Source: Anaerostipes faecalis (GTDB lineage Bacteria > Bacillota > Clostridia > Lachnospirales > Lachnospiraceae). Taken from it: DNA of 64,000 nt. The notes under the pieces are model-generated. The model was not told where the DNA came from. It worked only from the letters and a program-made list of their open reading frames with translations, and searched no databases. Of the stretch, positions 25,886 to 35,616 are shown piece by piece. Made by a program: the position numbers and the translations under genes. The DNA lies in the NCBI RefSeq assembly GCF_018982945.1, contig NZ_JABRXE010000002.1:1-64000 (forward strand), in the 5' to 3' direction. Positions within the stretch are counted from its first letter, which is position 1. Every line of letters starts with the position of its first letter.

Positions 25886-28800
25886 CTATTCATCAATTTC
25901 AAAAGAAATCAACAGATCTTCCTGATTTACCTGTTCTCCTTCTTTGACATAAATCTTATCAACAGTACCATCTACTTTAGATACAACCGTTGTTTCCATC
26001 TTCATGGCTTCCACTGTCATCAATGGCATATTTACTGTTACTTCATCTCCTTCTTTAACAAGGATTTTTCCAACAGTTCCAGGGATTGTAGATCCAAGAT
26101 GTCCCGGATTAGATTTATCAGCTTTTACTCTTCTGTCTGCTTTAACTTCAAGATTTTTATCCAGAACTTTAATCTCTCGAATAGATCCATTTACTTCAAA
26201 GTCAAGGCAACGGTAGCCATCTTCATCTGGTTCAGACATATCAATAAATTTGATAATCAGAAATTTACCTTCGTCAAGTTTCAGGACTGTTTCTTCTCCC
26301 TTACGAAGTCCATAGAAGTACACATGACTTTCCAGCCCTGTAACATCATTATAAGCTTCGAAATGTCGGCAGTAATCTTCATAAACCTTCGGATACAGAG
26401 CATAACTTAATGCCTTCTGATGAAGAACCTCAGGGTCTTCCATGCTATCCATATAGAAGTTTTCTTTTAATCCGTTTTTAATATAATCAAAGTCTTCATC
26501 TGGAAGCAGACTTCCCGGACGTACGGAAATAGGTTTCTTTCCTTTTAAAACAATTTCCTGAAGTTCTTTCGGGAATCCACCTTCCGGCTGTCCGATCATT
26601 CCTTCAAAATACTCTACAACAGAATCAGGATATGATAAATTCTTTCCTTCTGTAAGAATATTATCTTTTGTCAATCCATTTTTAAACATAAAGATGGCAA
26701 AATCACCAACAACTTTAGAAGATGGAGTAACCTTTACAATATTTCCCAGAAGATGGTTTGCATCTTTATAAAGACCTTTTATAGCTTCGAAATCTTCTGC
26801 AGCACCCATTTCCTTAACCTGTGCAAGCAGATTAGAATACTGTCCTCCAGGAATCTCGTATTTATAAATTTCTGTATTCGGTGCATCCATGCCGCTTTCA
26901 AACTGCTTGTAGACTGGACGAATTCTTGCATAATACTGACTTAACTCTGTCAATTCATCCGGATTCAGTTTTGTATCTCTCTTAGTTCCTTTTAAAGCTT
27001 CAACAAGTGAATTCATACATGGGTTACTTGTCATGGAACTCATAGATCCAATAGCACAGTCAGCAATATCAAGTCCGGCTTCTGCAGCTTTCAGTAATGT
27101 ACTGACACCATTTCCTGTAGAATCATGTGTATGAAGATTTACCGGAATCTTTAATTCAGATTTTAATGTTGAAATCAGTTTTTCAGCTGCATATGGTTTT
27201 ACAAGACCTGCCATATCCTTAATAGTAAAGATATGAACACCAAGGCTTTCCAGTTCTTTGGCTTTCTTTACATAATAATCTAATGTATATTTTGTTTCAT
27301 TTGGATCAAGAATATCTCCTGTATAACAAATAGCACCTTCTACGATCTTTCCAGTTTTTAAAGCAGTCTCAATTGGCATTTTCATATTTTCCACCCAGTT
27401 TAAACTGTCAAAAATACGGAAAACATCCACACCATGTCCGGCAGCTTCCATAATAAACTGCTGAACCACATTATCTGGATAATTACTATATCCTACTGCA
27501 TTGGATGCACGAAGAAGCATCTGGATCAAAGTATTTGGCATACGTTCTCTTAATGCAGATAGTCTCTTCCATGGTGATTCCTTAAGGAAACGATATGCTG
27601 TATCATATGTTGCCCCACCCCATGCTTCAACAGAAAAAGCTTCCTGCATAAATGCATTAGTTGCTTCAGATGCCATAACCAGATCTCTCGTTCTCATACG
27701 TGTCGCCATCAATGACTGCTGAGCATCACGCATGGTTGTATCTGTTATATATAATTTATCCTGTGTCAGGATTTTCTGGGTAAATCCTTTGGCACCAAGC
27801 TTCAGAAATTCATCTCTGGAACCATATACAGAACGTTCTTTATCATATTTAGGAGCTGTTGTATTTTCAAAATATGGCTTATCCTCTGCATGCTGAACAT
27901 TAACCATCTTGTTTCCAAGAAATTCCAGAATTTTTGTAGCTCTGTCCTGGCTTTCCGGAAGCATAAACAGTTCCGGTGTATCTTCGATAAATGTTGTATA
28001 ACATTTTCCGCTGCGGAATGTATCATGATTCAGTACATTGATCAGGAAAGGAATATTTGTCTTCACTCCACGAATTCTTGTTTCCTTTAATACACGAATA
28101 GATTTATCAACTGCACGCTCAAAAGTACGATCATGAGAAATTGCTTTTACAAGAAGGCTGTCATAATATGGAGTAATTTCCGCTCCTGCATAAGCATTTC
28201 CACCATCCAGACGAATACCATTACCTGCTCCGGAACGATATACTGTAATCTTTCCTGTATCTGGAAGGAAGTTATTTAAAGGATCTTCTGTGGTAATACG
28301 TGTCTGAACAGAATAGCCATTACATACAATATCTTTCTGTGATTTAATTCCAATTTCGCTGGAATCCAACGGATAACCTTCAGCCACAAGAATCTGAGTC
28401 TGAACGATGTCAATACCTGTAACAGCTTCTGTAATTGTATGTTCTACCTGGACACGAGGATTCATTTCAATAAAATATGCATTATTATCTGCATCTACGA
28501 GAAATTCCAATGTTCCGGCATTCTTATAATCTACATGTTTTGCAAGACGGATAGAACAATCAAAAATCTGCTGACGTACTTCTTCCGGTACACTGAATGC
28601 AGGTGCATATTCTACAACTTTCTGATGTCTTCTCTGTACAGAACAATCACGATCATACAGATGGACAACTTCTCCATACTGATCTCCAATGATCTGCACT
28701 TCTATATGTTTTGGACTCTTTAAGTATTTTTCAACAAAGATCTGATCATCTCCAAATGCTTTTTTGGATTCATCTCTTGCTTCGGCATATTCTTTAGGCA

Positions 28801-29344
28801 TTTCCTCTGCAGAGTTTACGATACGCATTCCACGTCCGCCTCCTCCGTTGGAAGCCTTTAACATAACCGGATATCCAACCTGATCTGCAATCTTCAAGAC
28901 CTCATTCAGTTCATGAACTGCATGGTCTACACCAGGAATAATCGGCACATCTGCTTCGATTGCCATCTGTTTGGATGAAATTTTATCTCCCATTTTGCGC
29001 ATCAGGTCAGAAGAAGGCCCGATAAATGTAATTCCATTCTTTTCACAGGCATCTACAAATTCTGGATTTTCTGAAAGAAATCCATAACCAGGATGAATAG
29101 CATCAACATTTTTTTCTTTTGCAATACGAATAATCGTATTAATATCAAGATATGCATCAATTGGTCCCTTATCAGGATTCAGCTGATATGATTCATCTGC
29201 CTTGGAACGGAACAGTGCATAACGATCTTCTTTGGAAAATACACCAACTGTGGTAATTCCAAGCTCACTTAAAGCACGAAAGACACGAATTGCAATTTCG
29301 CCACGGTTAGCAACCAATACTTTTTTGAACTTTTTTATCTCCAT
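25886..29344 (-). CDS. pyc: pyruvate carboxylase
   Basis: A 1152-residue single-chain enzyme. It has a biotin carboxylase domain (1 to about 455) with the ATP-grasp loop KASNGGGGRGMR, a carboxyltransferase domain (about 535-830) with DTTMRDAQQSLMATRMR, a PYC/OADA C-terminal region, and a biotinyl domain with carrier Lys K1115 in VEAMKMETTV. It makes oxaloacetate from pyruvate and bicarbonate for gluconeogenesis and amino-acid synthesis. Monocistronic, with its own promoter, an untranslated leader of about 120 nt, and a terminator. Confidence 0.99.
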   Translation of the reverse strand: MEIKKFKKVLVANRGEIAIRVFRALSELGITTVGVFSKEDRYALFRSKADESYQLNPDKGPIDAYLDINTIIRIAKEKNVDAIHPGYGFLSENPEFVDACEKNGITFIGPSSDLMRKMGDKISSKQMAIEADVPIIPGVDHAVHELNEVLKIADQVGYPVMLKASNGGGGRGMRIVNSAEEMPKEYAEARDESKKAFGDDQIFVEKYLKSPKHIEVQIIGDQYGEVVHLYDRDCSVQRRHQKVVEYAPAFSVPEEVRQQIFDCSIRLAKHVDYKNAGTLEFLVDADNNAYFIEMNPRVQVEHTITEAVTGIDIVQTQILVAEGYPLDSSEIGIKSQKDIVCNGYSVQTRITTEDPLNNFLPDTGKITVYRSGAGNGIRLDGGNAYAGAEITPYYDSLLVKAISHDRTFERAVDKSIRVLKETRIRGVKTNIPFLINVLNHDTFRSGKCYTTFIEDTPELFMLPESQDRATKILEFLGNKMVNVQHAEDKPYFENTTAPKYDKERSVYGSRDEFLKLGAKGFTQKILTQDKLYITDTTMRDAQQSLMATRMRTRDLVMASEATNAFMQEAFSVEAWGGATYDTAYRFLKESPWKRLSALRERMPNTLIQMLLRASNAVGYSNYPDNVVQQFIMEAAGHGVDVFRIFDSLNWVENMKMPIETALKTGKIVEGAICYTGDILDPNETKYTLDYYVKKAKELESLGVHIFTIKDMAGLVKPYAAEKLISTLKSELKIPVNLHTHDSTGNGVSTLLKAAEAGLDIADCAIGSMSSMTSNPCMNSLVEALKGTKRDTKLNPDELTELSQYYARIRPVYKQFESGMDAPNTEIYKYEIPGGQYSNLLAQVKEMGAAEDFEAIKGLYKDANHLLGNIVKVTPSSKVVGDFAIFMFKNGLTKDNILTEGKNLSYPDSVVEYFEGMIGQPEGGFPKELQEIVLKGKKPISVRPGSLLPDEDFDYIKNGLKENFYMDSMEDPEVLHQKALSYALYPKVYEDYCRHFEAYNDVTGLESHVYFYGLRKGEETVLKLDEGKFLIIKFIDMSEPDEDGYRCLDFEVNGSIREIKVLDKNLEVKADRRVKADKSNPGHLGSTIPGTVGKILVKEGDEVTVNMPLMTVEAMKMETTVVSKVDGTVDKIYVKEGEQVNQEDLLISFEIDE

Positions 29345-29473
29345 GGTTCTAGCTCCTTTTTCTAGTTTTTCTTTTCAAAATGATTTTAAAAACATTAAAA
29401 TTTCTTAATACCATTATTTCGAAACATTGCAAAGTAATGTTCTATGAAATAAAAAATGATATTTTTAAGGTCA

Positions 29474-29502
29474 ATTATATCTCATAAAATCCTATTTTAC
29501 AA
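29474..29502 (-). promoter_or_regulatory. pyc promoter
   Basis: Minus-strand TTGTAA (29497-29502), 17-bp spacer, TATAAT (29474-29479). Confidence 0.72.
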
Positions 29503-29513
29503 TAGTCGTATCT

Positions 29514-29550
29514 AAAAAAAGTTCCTTCTCACTAAATTAGAGAAGGAACT
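29514..29550 (-). terminator. terminator of queA-to-ispH/S1 operon
   Basis: Perfect 11-bp stem AGTTCCTTCTC/GAGAAGGAACT with 9-nt loop and seven Ts on the minus strand. Confidence 0.92.
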
Positions 29551-29565
29551 TTTGATAACTAATTC

Positions 29566-31464
29566 TTATTCTTCAGTTTTTTCTTCTGCTGGAAGTAAAG
29601 CTTTCATACTTAAGCTGATTTTCTTTTCATCTTTCTTAAAGTCAACAACTTTAGCTGTAATTTCCTGTCCAACACTTAAAACATCTGAAGGTTTTTCAAT
29701 ATGTTCTTTTGCAATCTGAGATACGTGAAGTAATGCATCAATTCCAGATTCAAGTTCAATAAATGCTCCAAAGTCTGTCATACGAGCAACTTTTCCAGTT
29801 ACTTCATTACCAACTTTGTATTTTTCTTCTGCTTTTAACCAAGGATTTTCTTCTGGGAATTTCAGACTTAAAGCAATCTTTTCACCCTGAATATCTTTGA
29901 TCAATACAGTAACTTTGTCTCCGATATTGAAAACTTTCTTAGGATTTTCAACACGTCCCCAGGACATTTCAGAAATGTGAAGTAATCCATCTGCTCCACC
30001 TAAATCGATAAATGCTCCAAAGTCTGTTACATTCTTAACAACACCATCGATCTTCATTCCAACTTCGATCTTTTCAAATAATTCTTTCTGTTTTTCTTTC
30101 TTAGCAGCTACTAATAACTGTTTACGGTCACCAATAACTCTTCTCTTGCGAGGATTGAACTCACTGATAACAAATTCAATTTCCTGTCCTTCATATTTCT
30201 TAAGATCTCTTTCATAAGAATCAGAAACAAGGCTTGCAGGAATAAATACACGTGCTTCTTCAATAAGTACACTTAATCCACCATCTAATACCTGCGCTAC
30301 AGGTGCTTTTAAAACTTCTTTGTTTTCATAAGCTTCTTCAAGACGCTTATTACCCTTCTCAGCTGCCAGCCTCTTATAAGTAAGGAGTACCTGTCCTTCT
30401 CCATCATTAACTTTCAGGACTTTTGTCTCCATAGTATCACCAACTTTGGCTACTGTTGTTAAATCCACGTTGGCAGAATCATTAGAGTATTCATTTCTTG
30501 TTAAAATACCATCTGCTTTATATCCGATGTTCAAGATAATCTCATCTGGTTTTACATCAATGACTGTACCTTCTACTACCTCTCCATTATGAATCGTAAC
30601 TAAACTTTCCTCTAATAATTGTTCAAAACTCTTTTCTGTCATGCTAGCATGAACCTCCTTGATAATTTTCTGTGGGGTTGAGGCCCCCGCTGTAATACCC
30701 ACCTTACCAGTCGATTCAAAAAGTTTCAAATCCAGGTCTCTAAGTGTCTGTACAAAAAAAGTGTTTTCACACTCATTCTTGCTAATCTCAAATAACTTCT
30801 GGCTGTTGGAGCTGTGTTTATCTCCAATAACAACCATTGCATCTACATCCTTAGCGATAGACTTTGCTTCCAGTTGACGTTCTTCTGTGGCATTACATAT
30901 TGTATTACATACTTCTATATCATAACCCTTTTTGTTGATAATTTCAACTATATCTTTAAATTTCTTGTAATTAAATGTCGTTTGGGAAACCAGACAAGTT
31001 GGCTTTTTGAAATCAATCTGATCTAACTGGGATGCCTCTGTTATTACATGAACTTCACCGGTACACCATCCGCGAATTCCTTCTACTTCAGGATGTTCTG
31101 CACTGCCGATAATAATAATCTGCTTTCCATTTTCTCCTGCAGCATGTACTATTTTATGGATTTTTCTTACAAATGGGCAAGTTGCATCCACCAGAGTCAG
31201 ACCTTTATTTTCAATCAGCTCATATATCTCCTTGGGAACTCCATGGGAACGGATAATAACAATGCCTTCAGAAAGATTGGAAAGTTCTTCTCTTGAATGA
31301 AGCACCCGAACTCCCTTTTTTTCCAAATCCTTCACAACATGTTCGTTGTGTATGATAGGACCATATGTATATACATGATCCTTTTTTGCTTCCTGATACA
31401 CTGTATCCACAGCCCGTTTTACACCAAAACAAAATCCCGCTGTTTTCGCCAATATTACTTCCAT
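29566..31464 (-). CDS. ispH: IspH fused to ribosomal protein S1-like domains
   Basis: 632 residues, two functional parts. Residues 1-280 are HMBPP reductase of the MEP isoprenoid pathway, with [4Fe-4S] ligands C12, C96 and C190 and motifs HNEHVV, RSHGVP and EHPEVEGI. Residues about 294-622 hold four S1 RNA-binding domains (about 294-365, 382-450, 468-535, 552-622), the last two being canonical (VTDFGAFIDLGGADGLLHIS). Such fusions are known in Clostridia. The S1 part probably serves as ribosomal protein S1. No stop or ribosome site separates the parts. It is last in an operon, with cmk 10 bp upstream. Confidence 0.97.
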   Translation of the reverse strand: MEVILAKTAGFCFGVKRAVDTVYQEAKKDHVYTYGPIIHNEHVVKDLEKKGVRVLHSREELSNLSEGIVIIRSHGVPKEIYELIENKGLTLVDATCPFVRKIHKIVHAAGENGKQIIIIGSAEHPEVEGIRGWCTGEVHVITEASQLDQIDFKKPTCLVSQTTFNYKKFKDIVEIINKKGYDIEVCNTICNATEERQLEAKSIAKDVDAMVVIGDKHSSNSQKLFEISKNECENTFFVQTLRDLDLKLFESTGKVGITAGASTPQKIIKEVHASMTEKSFEQLLEESLVTIHNGEVVEGTVIDVKPDEIILNIGYKADGILTRNEYSNDSANVDLTTVAKVGDTMETKVLKVNDGEGQVLLTYKRLAAEKGNKRLEEAYENKEVLKAPVAQVLDGGLSVLIEEARVFIPASLVSDSYERDLKKYEGQEIEFVISEFNPRKRRVIGDRKQLLVAAKKEKQKELFEKIEVGMKIDGVVKNVTDFGAFIDLGGADGLLHISEMSWGRVENPKKVFNIGDKVTVLIKDIQGEKIALSLKFPEENPWLKAEEKYKVGNEVTGKVARMTDFGAFIELESGIDALLHVSQIAKEHIEKPSDVLSVGQEITAKVVDFKKDEKKISLSMKALLPAEEKTEE

Positions 31465-31474
31465 TGTCCCTCCA

Positions 31475-32137
31475 TTATTTTACTTTATTAAATTCATTGA
31501 CAACTGTGTCAACAACCTGCTGGATCGTCATATCAGAAGAATCTACCAAAACTGCATCTTCAGCCCTTTTTAATGGTGCAATCTCTCTCTCCATATCCTG
31601 TTTATCTCGAGTAATGATATCCTGTTCGATTTGCTTAAGATCTGCATCCACACCTTTTTCGATCAGCTCCTTATATCTTCGTTCTGCACGAACTTTTGAT
31701 GAAGCGGTCAGATAAATTTTCAAATCCGCATCCGGGAGAACATTTGTTCCTATATCTCTTCCATCCATTAAAATATTAGCTGTTTTAGCCATATCCCTCT
31801 GCAAGTCCAAAAGTGTTGCTCTGACTTTTTTATACGCAGATGTCTTGGATGCCATATTTCCTACTTCTTCTGTACGAATTAATCCTGTAACATTTTCTTC
31901 ATTAAGAAGCACCTGCTGCATACCATCTTCATAAGCAAGACTTACATGAATATCATCACAGGCTGCATTAATAGCTTCTTCATTTTTTTCATCCACATGG
32001 TGACGGATAAAATATAATGCCATAGCACGATACATAGCTCCTGTATCCACATATACAAACTCAAGTTCCTTGGCAATTGTTTTGGCAATTGTACTTTTTC
32101 CTGCACCTGCTGGTCCGTCGATTGCAATACTATACAT
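31475..32137 (-). CDS. cmk: cytidylate kinase
   Basis: 220 residues. Starts MYSIAIDGPAGAGKSTIAK with the P-loop GPAGAGKST, followed by YVDTGAMYRA and MDGRDIGTNVLPDADLKIYL. Phosphorylates CMP/dCMP. A cmk gene followed by ispH and an S1 gene is a common arrangement, and here the latter two are fused. AGGAGG lies before the start. Confidence 0.97.
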   Translation of the reverse strand: MYSIAIDGPAGAGKSTIAKTIAKELEFVYVDTGAMYRAMALYFIRHHVDEKNEEAINAACDDIHVSLAYEDGMQQVLLNEENVTGLIRTEEVGNMASKTSAYKKVRATLLDLQRDMAKTANILMDGRDIGTNVLPDADLKIYLTASSKVRAERRYKELIEKGVDADLKQIEQDIITRDKQDMEREIAPLKRAEDAVLVDSSDMTIQQVVDTVVNEFNKVK

Positions 32138-32149
32138 AATATAATCCTC

Positions 32150-33370
32150 CTAATTTGATCCTGCAAGATATCCTGTTGACCAGGCAATCTGAAGGTTAAA
32201 TCCCCCTGTAACCGCATCCAGATCAAGGACCTCTCCTGCAAAAAATAATCCTTTTATTTTCTTTGATTCCATCGTTCCAGGATTGATTTCTTTTACATCA
32301 ATTCCTCCCTGGGTAATGATTGCTTCTTTAAATCCTCTTACTCCGATAATGGTTAATTCCAAATCCTTTAATAAAGAAACCAGCTGTATTCTTTCCTTTT
32401 TTGTAATTTCATTAACCTTTTTATGTTCCGGAATTCCTGACAGTTCTATCATAACAGGAATCAGCTTTTTGGGCAAAAGAGAATCCAGAGAATTTCTAAA
32501 ATCTTTATTCATAACCTCTTTAAAATCTCTTAACACCCTCTGGTCCAGCTGCTCCCGTGATAAAGCAGGCTTTAAATCAATATGGAATTTAAGTTCCGTT
32601 CCCCGATATCCTGCTACATAACTGCTGGCACTTAATACAACAGGTCCACTGACTCCAAAATGGGTAAATAGCATTTCCCCAAAGTCTTCATGTACCTTTT
32701 TCCCATTAGATGTCATGCTTACCTTTACATTTCTCAAAGAAAGACCTTGAAGTTTTTTGCAAATATCCTCTTTTATCTCAAATGGCACCAAAGCCGGTAC
32801 TACCTGAGTTACATGATGACCTGCCTTTCTTGCAAAAGTATACCCATCTCCTGTTGAGCCTGTGGAAGGATATGACATACCGCCAGTGGCCACAATAACC
32901 TTATCGCCTGTTATAGTATCTCCTGATAACAAACCAACTCCATAGGCAATTCCATCCGCAGAGATTAAAATCTTTTTTACTTCCATATTGAGACATACTT
33001 TTACTTTTTGCCGCTTCAGTTCTCGCTCCAGAGCAGCAATTATATCTGAAGAATGATCAGATACCGGAAAAACCCGGTTTCCCCGTTCTATCTTTAAAGG
33101 ACATCCAAGACTTTCAAACAGTTCCATTACTGCATCATTGGAAAAAGTATAAAAACCACTATATAAAAATTCCCTGTTAGTTACAACATTATCAAAAAGT
33201 TCTTCAATTTCACAGGCGTTGGTAACATTACAACGGCCTTTTCCTGTAATAAATATTTTCTTTCCAAGTTTTTCATTTTTTTCAAGAAGGATGACCTGAT
33301 TTCCTTCTTTCGCCGCCTGATATGCAGCGATCATGCCGGCAGCTCCTCCACCGATTATGATTACCTTCAT
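32150..33370 (-). CDS. HI0933-family NAD(P)/FAD-dependent oxidoreductase
   Basis: A 406-residue flavoprotein. It has an N-terminal dinucleotide-binding fold, IIIGGGAAGMIAAYQAAKEG, with the acidic VILLEKNEKLGKKIFITGKGRCN typical of HI0933/BaiN proteins broken only by family-normal changes. A C-terminal second FAD contact reads FFAGEVLDLDAVTGGFNLQI. The family's substrate is generally unknown; some members act on bile acids, but nothing here indicates this. It ends 12 bp before cmk. Confidence 0.93.
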   Translation of the reverse strand: MKVIIIGGGAAGMIAAYQAAKEGNQVILLEKNEKLGKKIFITGKGRCNVTNACEIEELFDNVVTNREFLYSGFYTFSNDAVMELFESLGCPLKIERGNRVFPVSDHSSDIIAALERELKRQKVKVCLNMEVKKILISADGIAYGVGLLSGDTITGDKVIVATGGMSYPSTGSTGDGYTFARKAGHHVTQVVPALVPFEIKEDICKKLQGLSLRNVKVSMTSNGKKVHEDFGEMLFTHFGVSGPVVLSASSYVAGYRGTELKFHIDLKPALSREQLDQRVLRDFKEVMNKDFRNSLDSLLPKKLIPVMIELSGIPEHKKVNEITKKERIQLVSLLKDLELTIIGVRGFKEAIITQGGIDVKEINPGTMESKKIKGLFFAGEVLDLDAVTGGFNLQIAWSTGYLAGSN

Positions 33371-33384
33371 ATATTACATCCTTT

Positions 33385-34371
33385 TTATATAATTCTCTTA
33401 TCAAGACATTCTTTCATCTGCTCAATATCTTTTTCTTCTAATTCCACCTGCATTGCTTTAGCATTATCTTCAATCTGAGCCGGCTTTCTTGCCCCTCCAA
33501 GAACATGAAGACTATCAATCATATTAGCTGTCAGGGCGATAATAAGGCTACTGTATGAACATTTATATTTCTCCAGATATCGCTCCCATTCCTTTAAAAT
33601 TTCAAGAATGATTTTTCTGCGTTCCGGTTGAAATGATGGATTATTATTTCGAACATCTCCTTTGGGAAATACTGTATCTGTTGTGAACTTTCCTGTCAGC
33701 AGTCCCTGTTCCAAAGGAGAATATGCCTGAATCGATACACCCAGTTCCTGACATACAGGAACCAGTTCCTTTTCAATTCTTCTGGTTGCGATGCTGTATT
33801 TTTCCTGAATTACATCCAGCTGTCCATATTTACAGTATTCTCTTATATCTTCAGCAGTTACATTGGATGCTCCAATTGCACGAATTTTTCCCTGCTTCTT
33901 CAAAGTCATCAGCGCATCCATAGTTTCTTCTATGGGATACAGATTATAATCTGTTGTCTGCCAATGTGTATACAATACATCTATATAATCGGTGCCAAGA
34001 TTTATCAGACTATGATCTAAATCATCCATGATACTTTTTTTGGATAAGTCCCTGTAAACATCTGTCCCGTCTACATTTTTATGGAAAACAGGTGTTTCAT
34101 GACGCCATTCTAAAGCACATTTAGTAGATAATACAATTTTATTTCTTTTTCCTCTGATGGCTTTTCCTACAACATTTTCACTATGATATAATCCGTAAAT
34201 AGGTGCCGTGTCAATCCATGCAATACCAAGGTCTATGGCTTTTTCGATAGTCTTAATGGACAGTTGGTCATCGTTTTCTCCCCACCAGCTTCCTCCTCCA
34301 ATGGCCCAGGTACCCATACCTAAAAAAGGAACTTTTATACCACTTTTCCCAATCTCAATCATTTTTTCCAT
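33385..34371 (-). CDS. aldo/keto reductase
   Basis: A 328-residue TIM-barrel NAD(P)H oxidoreductase. Catalytic tetrad residues are visible: Asp in IDTAPIYG, Tyr in the same motif, Lys in VLSTKC and His in LYTHWQTTD. The cofactor loop IIALTANMIDSLHVLGGARKPAQIEDN replaces the usual phosphate loop. It resembles the YdhF/IolS branch acting on sugars or small carbonyls. It lies between queA and the HI0933 flavoprotein with gaps of 14-35 bp, so it is probably cotranscribed. Confidence 0.94.
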   Translation of the reverse strand: MEKMIEIGKSGIKVPFLGMGTWAIGGGSWWGENDDQLSIKTIEKAIDLGIAWIDTAPIYGLYHSENVVGKAIRGKRNKIVLSTKCALEWRHETPVFHKNVDGTDVYRDLSKKSIMDDLDHSLINLGTDYIDVLYTHWQTTDYNLYPIEETMDALMTLKKQGKIRAIGASNVTAEDIREYCKYGQLDVIQEKYSIATRRIEKELVPVCQELGVSIQAYSPLEQGLLTGKFTTDTVFPKGDVRNNNPSFQPERRKIILEILKEWERYLEKYKCSYSSLIIALTANMIDSLHVLGGARKPAQIEDNAKAMQVELEEKDIEQMKECLDKRII

Positions 34372-34406
34372 AACAGTCTACCTCCAGGCATCTTAATATC
34401 TATATT

Positions 34407-35432
34407 TTAATGAATAAACATTGCATCTCCAAAGGAGAAAAATCTGTATCTTTCTTTTACCGCCACTTCATAAGCATTCATAATATGTTCTCTTCCTGCC
34501 AATGCTGAAACCAGCATTAATAATGTAGATTCCGGTAAATGAAAATTCGTAATCAATCCATCAATGACTTTGAATTTATATCCAGGATAAATAAAGATAT
34601 CTGTCCATCCGCTCCTGGCACAAATAGTTCCGTCATCATCTGCCACCGATTCCAGTGTACGGGTACTTGTTGTTCCCACTGATATGACCCTTCCGCCTGC
34701 TGCTTTTGTCTCATTTATCATTTTGGCATCTTCTTCTTCTATTCGATAAAATTCAGAATGCATATGATGATCCAGCACATTATCTACCTTCACAGGCCGG
34801 AAAGTTCCCAAACCTACATGCAAAGTTACATAGGCAATCTTTACTCCCATCTCTCTAATTTGTTTCAGAAGCTCTTTTGTAAAATGCAGTCCTGCTGTAG
34901 GTGCCGCAGCAGATCCTTCATATTTTGCATAAACAGTCTGATAACGATTTTTATCTTTCAGCTGATGAGTAATATATGGTGGCAGAGGCATCTGACCAAG
35001 CTGATCCAGCACTTCTTCGAAAATTCCTTCATACTCAAAACGGATCAAACGATTTCCTTCTTCCACTACCTCAAGAACCTCTCCAACAAGCATTCCATCA
35101 CCAAATGAAATCCTTGCACCCGGTCTTGCTTTCTTTCCAGGTTTCACCAGTGTTTCCCAGATGTTGTCCTGTTTTCTTTTCAAGAGAAGAACTTCCACTT
35201 TTCCTCCGGTATCTTCTTTTGCACCAATGAGTCTGGCAGGAATCACTTTGGTGTTATTCAACACCAGACAATCTCCTGGTTTTAAGTAATTGGTGATATT
35301 TCGAAAAATATCATGTCCTATTTCACCTGTATGTTTATCCAGAGTGAGCAGTCTTGAACTTGAACGATCAAGAAGGGGATCTTGGGCGATCAACTCCTCC
35401 GGTAAATCAAATTTAAAATCTGATACTTTCAT
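34407..35432 (-). CDS. queA: S-adenosylmethionine:tRNA ribosyltransferase-isomerase QueA
   Basis: 341 residues. Begins [17 protein letters not shown], the family start, so the second of two close ATGs is preferred; it is also better spaced from AAGGAAGG. Motifs include [18 protein letters not shown] and [17 protein letters not shown]. It transfers and isomerises ribose from SAM to preQ1-tRNA to make epoxyqueuosine. No tgt gene follows, which is unusual for a queA locus. Confidence 0.97.
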   Translation of the reverse strand: MKVSDFKFDLPEELIAQDPLLDRSSSRLLTLDKHTGEIGHDIFRNITNYLKPGDCLVLNNTKVIPARLIGAKEDTGGKVEVLLLKRKQDNIWETLVKPGKKARPGARISFGDGMLVGEVLEVVEEGNRLIRFEYEGIFEEVLDQLGQMPLPPYITHQLKDKNRYQTVYAKYEGSAAAPTAGLHFTKELLKQIREMGVKIAYVTLHVGLGTFRPVKVDNVLDHHMHSEFYRIEEEDAKMINETKAAGGRVISVGTTSTRTLESVADDDGTICARSGWTDIFIYPGYKFKVIDGLITNFHLPESTLLMLVSALAGREHIMNAYEVAVKERYRFFSFGDAMFIH

Positions 35433-35468
35433 TAACATTTCCTTCCTTTGCTCTAATACGTAAATTAA

Positions 35469-35497
35469 AGTATAACATGAATAAGAAGGACCTGCAA
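35469..35497 (-). promoter_or_regulatory. queA operon promoter
   Basis: Minus-strand TTGCAG (35492-35497), 17-bp spacer, TATACT (35469-35474). Confidence 0.7.
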
Positions 35498-35529
35498 TTA
35501 TACAAATAAGCTGCTATAAGAAAACATCC

Positions 35530-35558
35530 TTGACGGCATTACAATTATTATGTATAAT
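35530..35558 (+). promoter_or_regulatory. promoter of M20 amidohydrolase
   Basis: TTGACG (35530-35535), 17-bp spacer, TATAAT (35553-35558), 58 bp before the start codon. Confidence 0.82.
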
Positions 35559-35616
35559 TCCCTTTACCTTTTTAACAGAAACAATTTTATATTGTAGCAA
35601 TACAGGAGGGATTCAA

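Noticed and set aside
29400-29460. Riboswitch in the pyc leader
   Set aside because: Only one small hairpin (AACATT/AATGTT) is visible and no known ligand-binding core is present.
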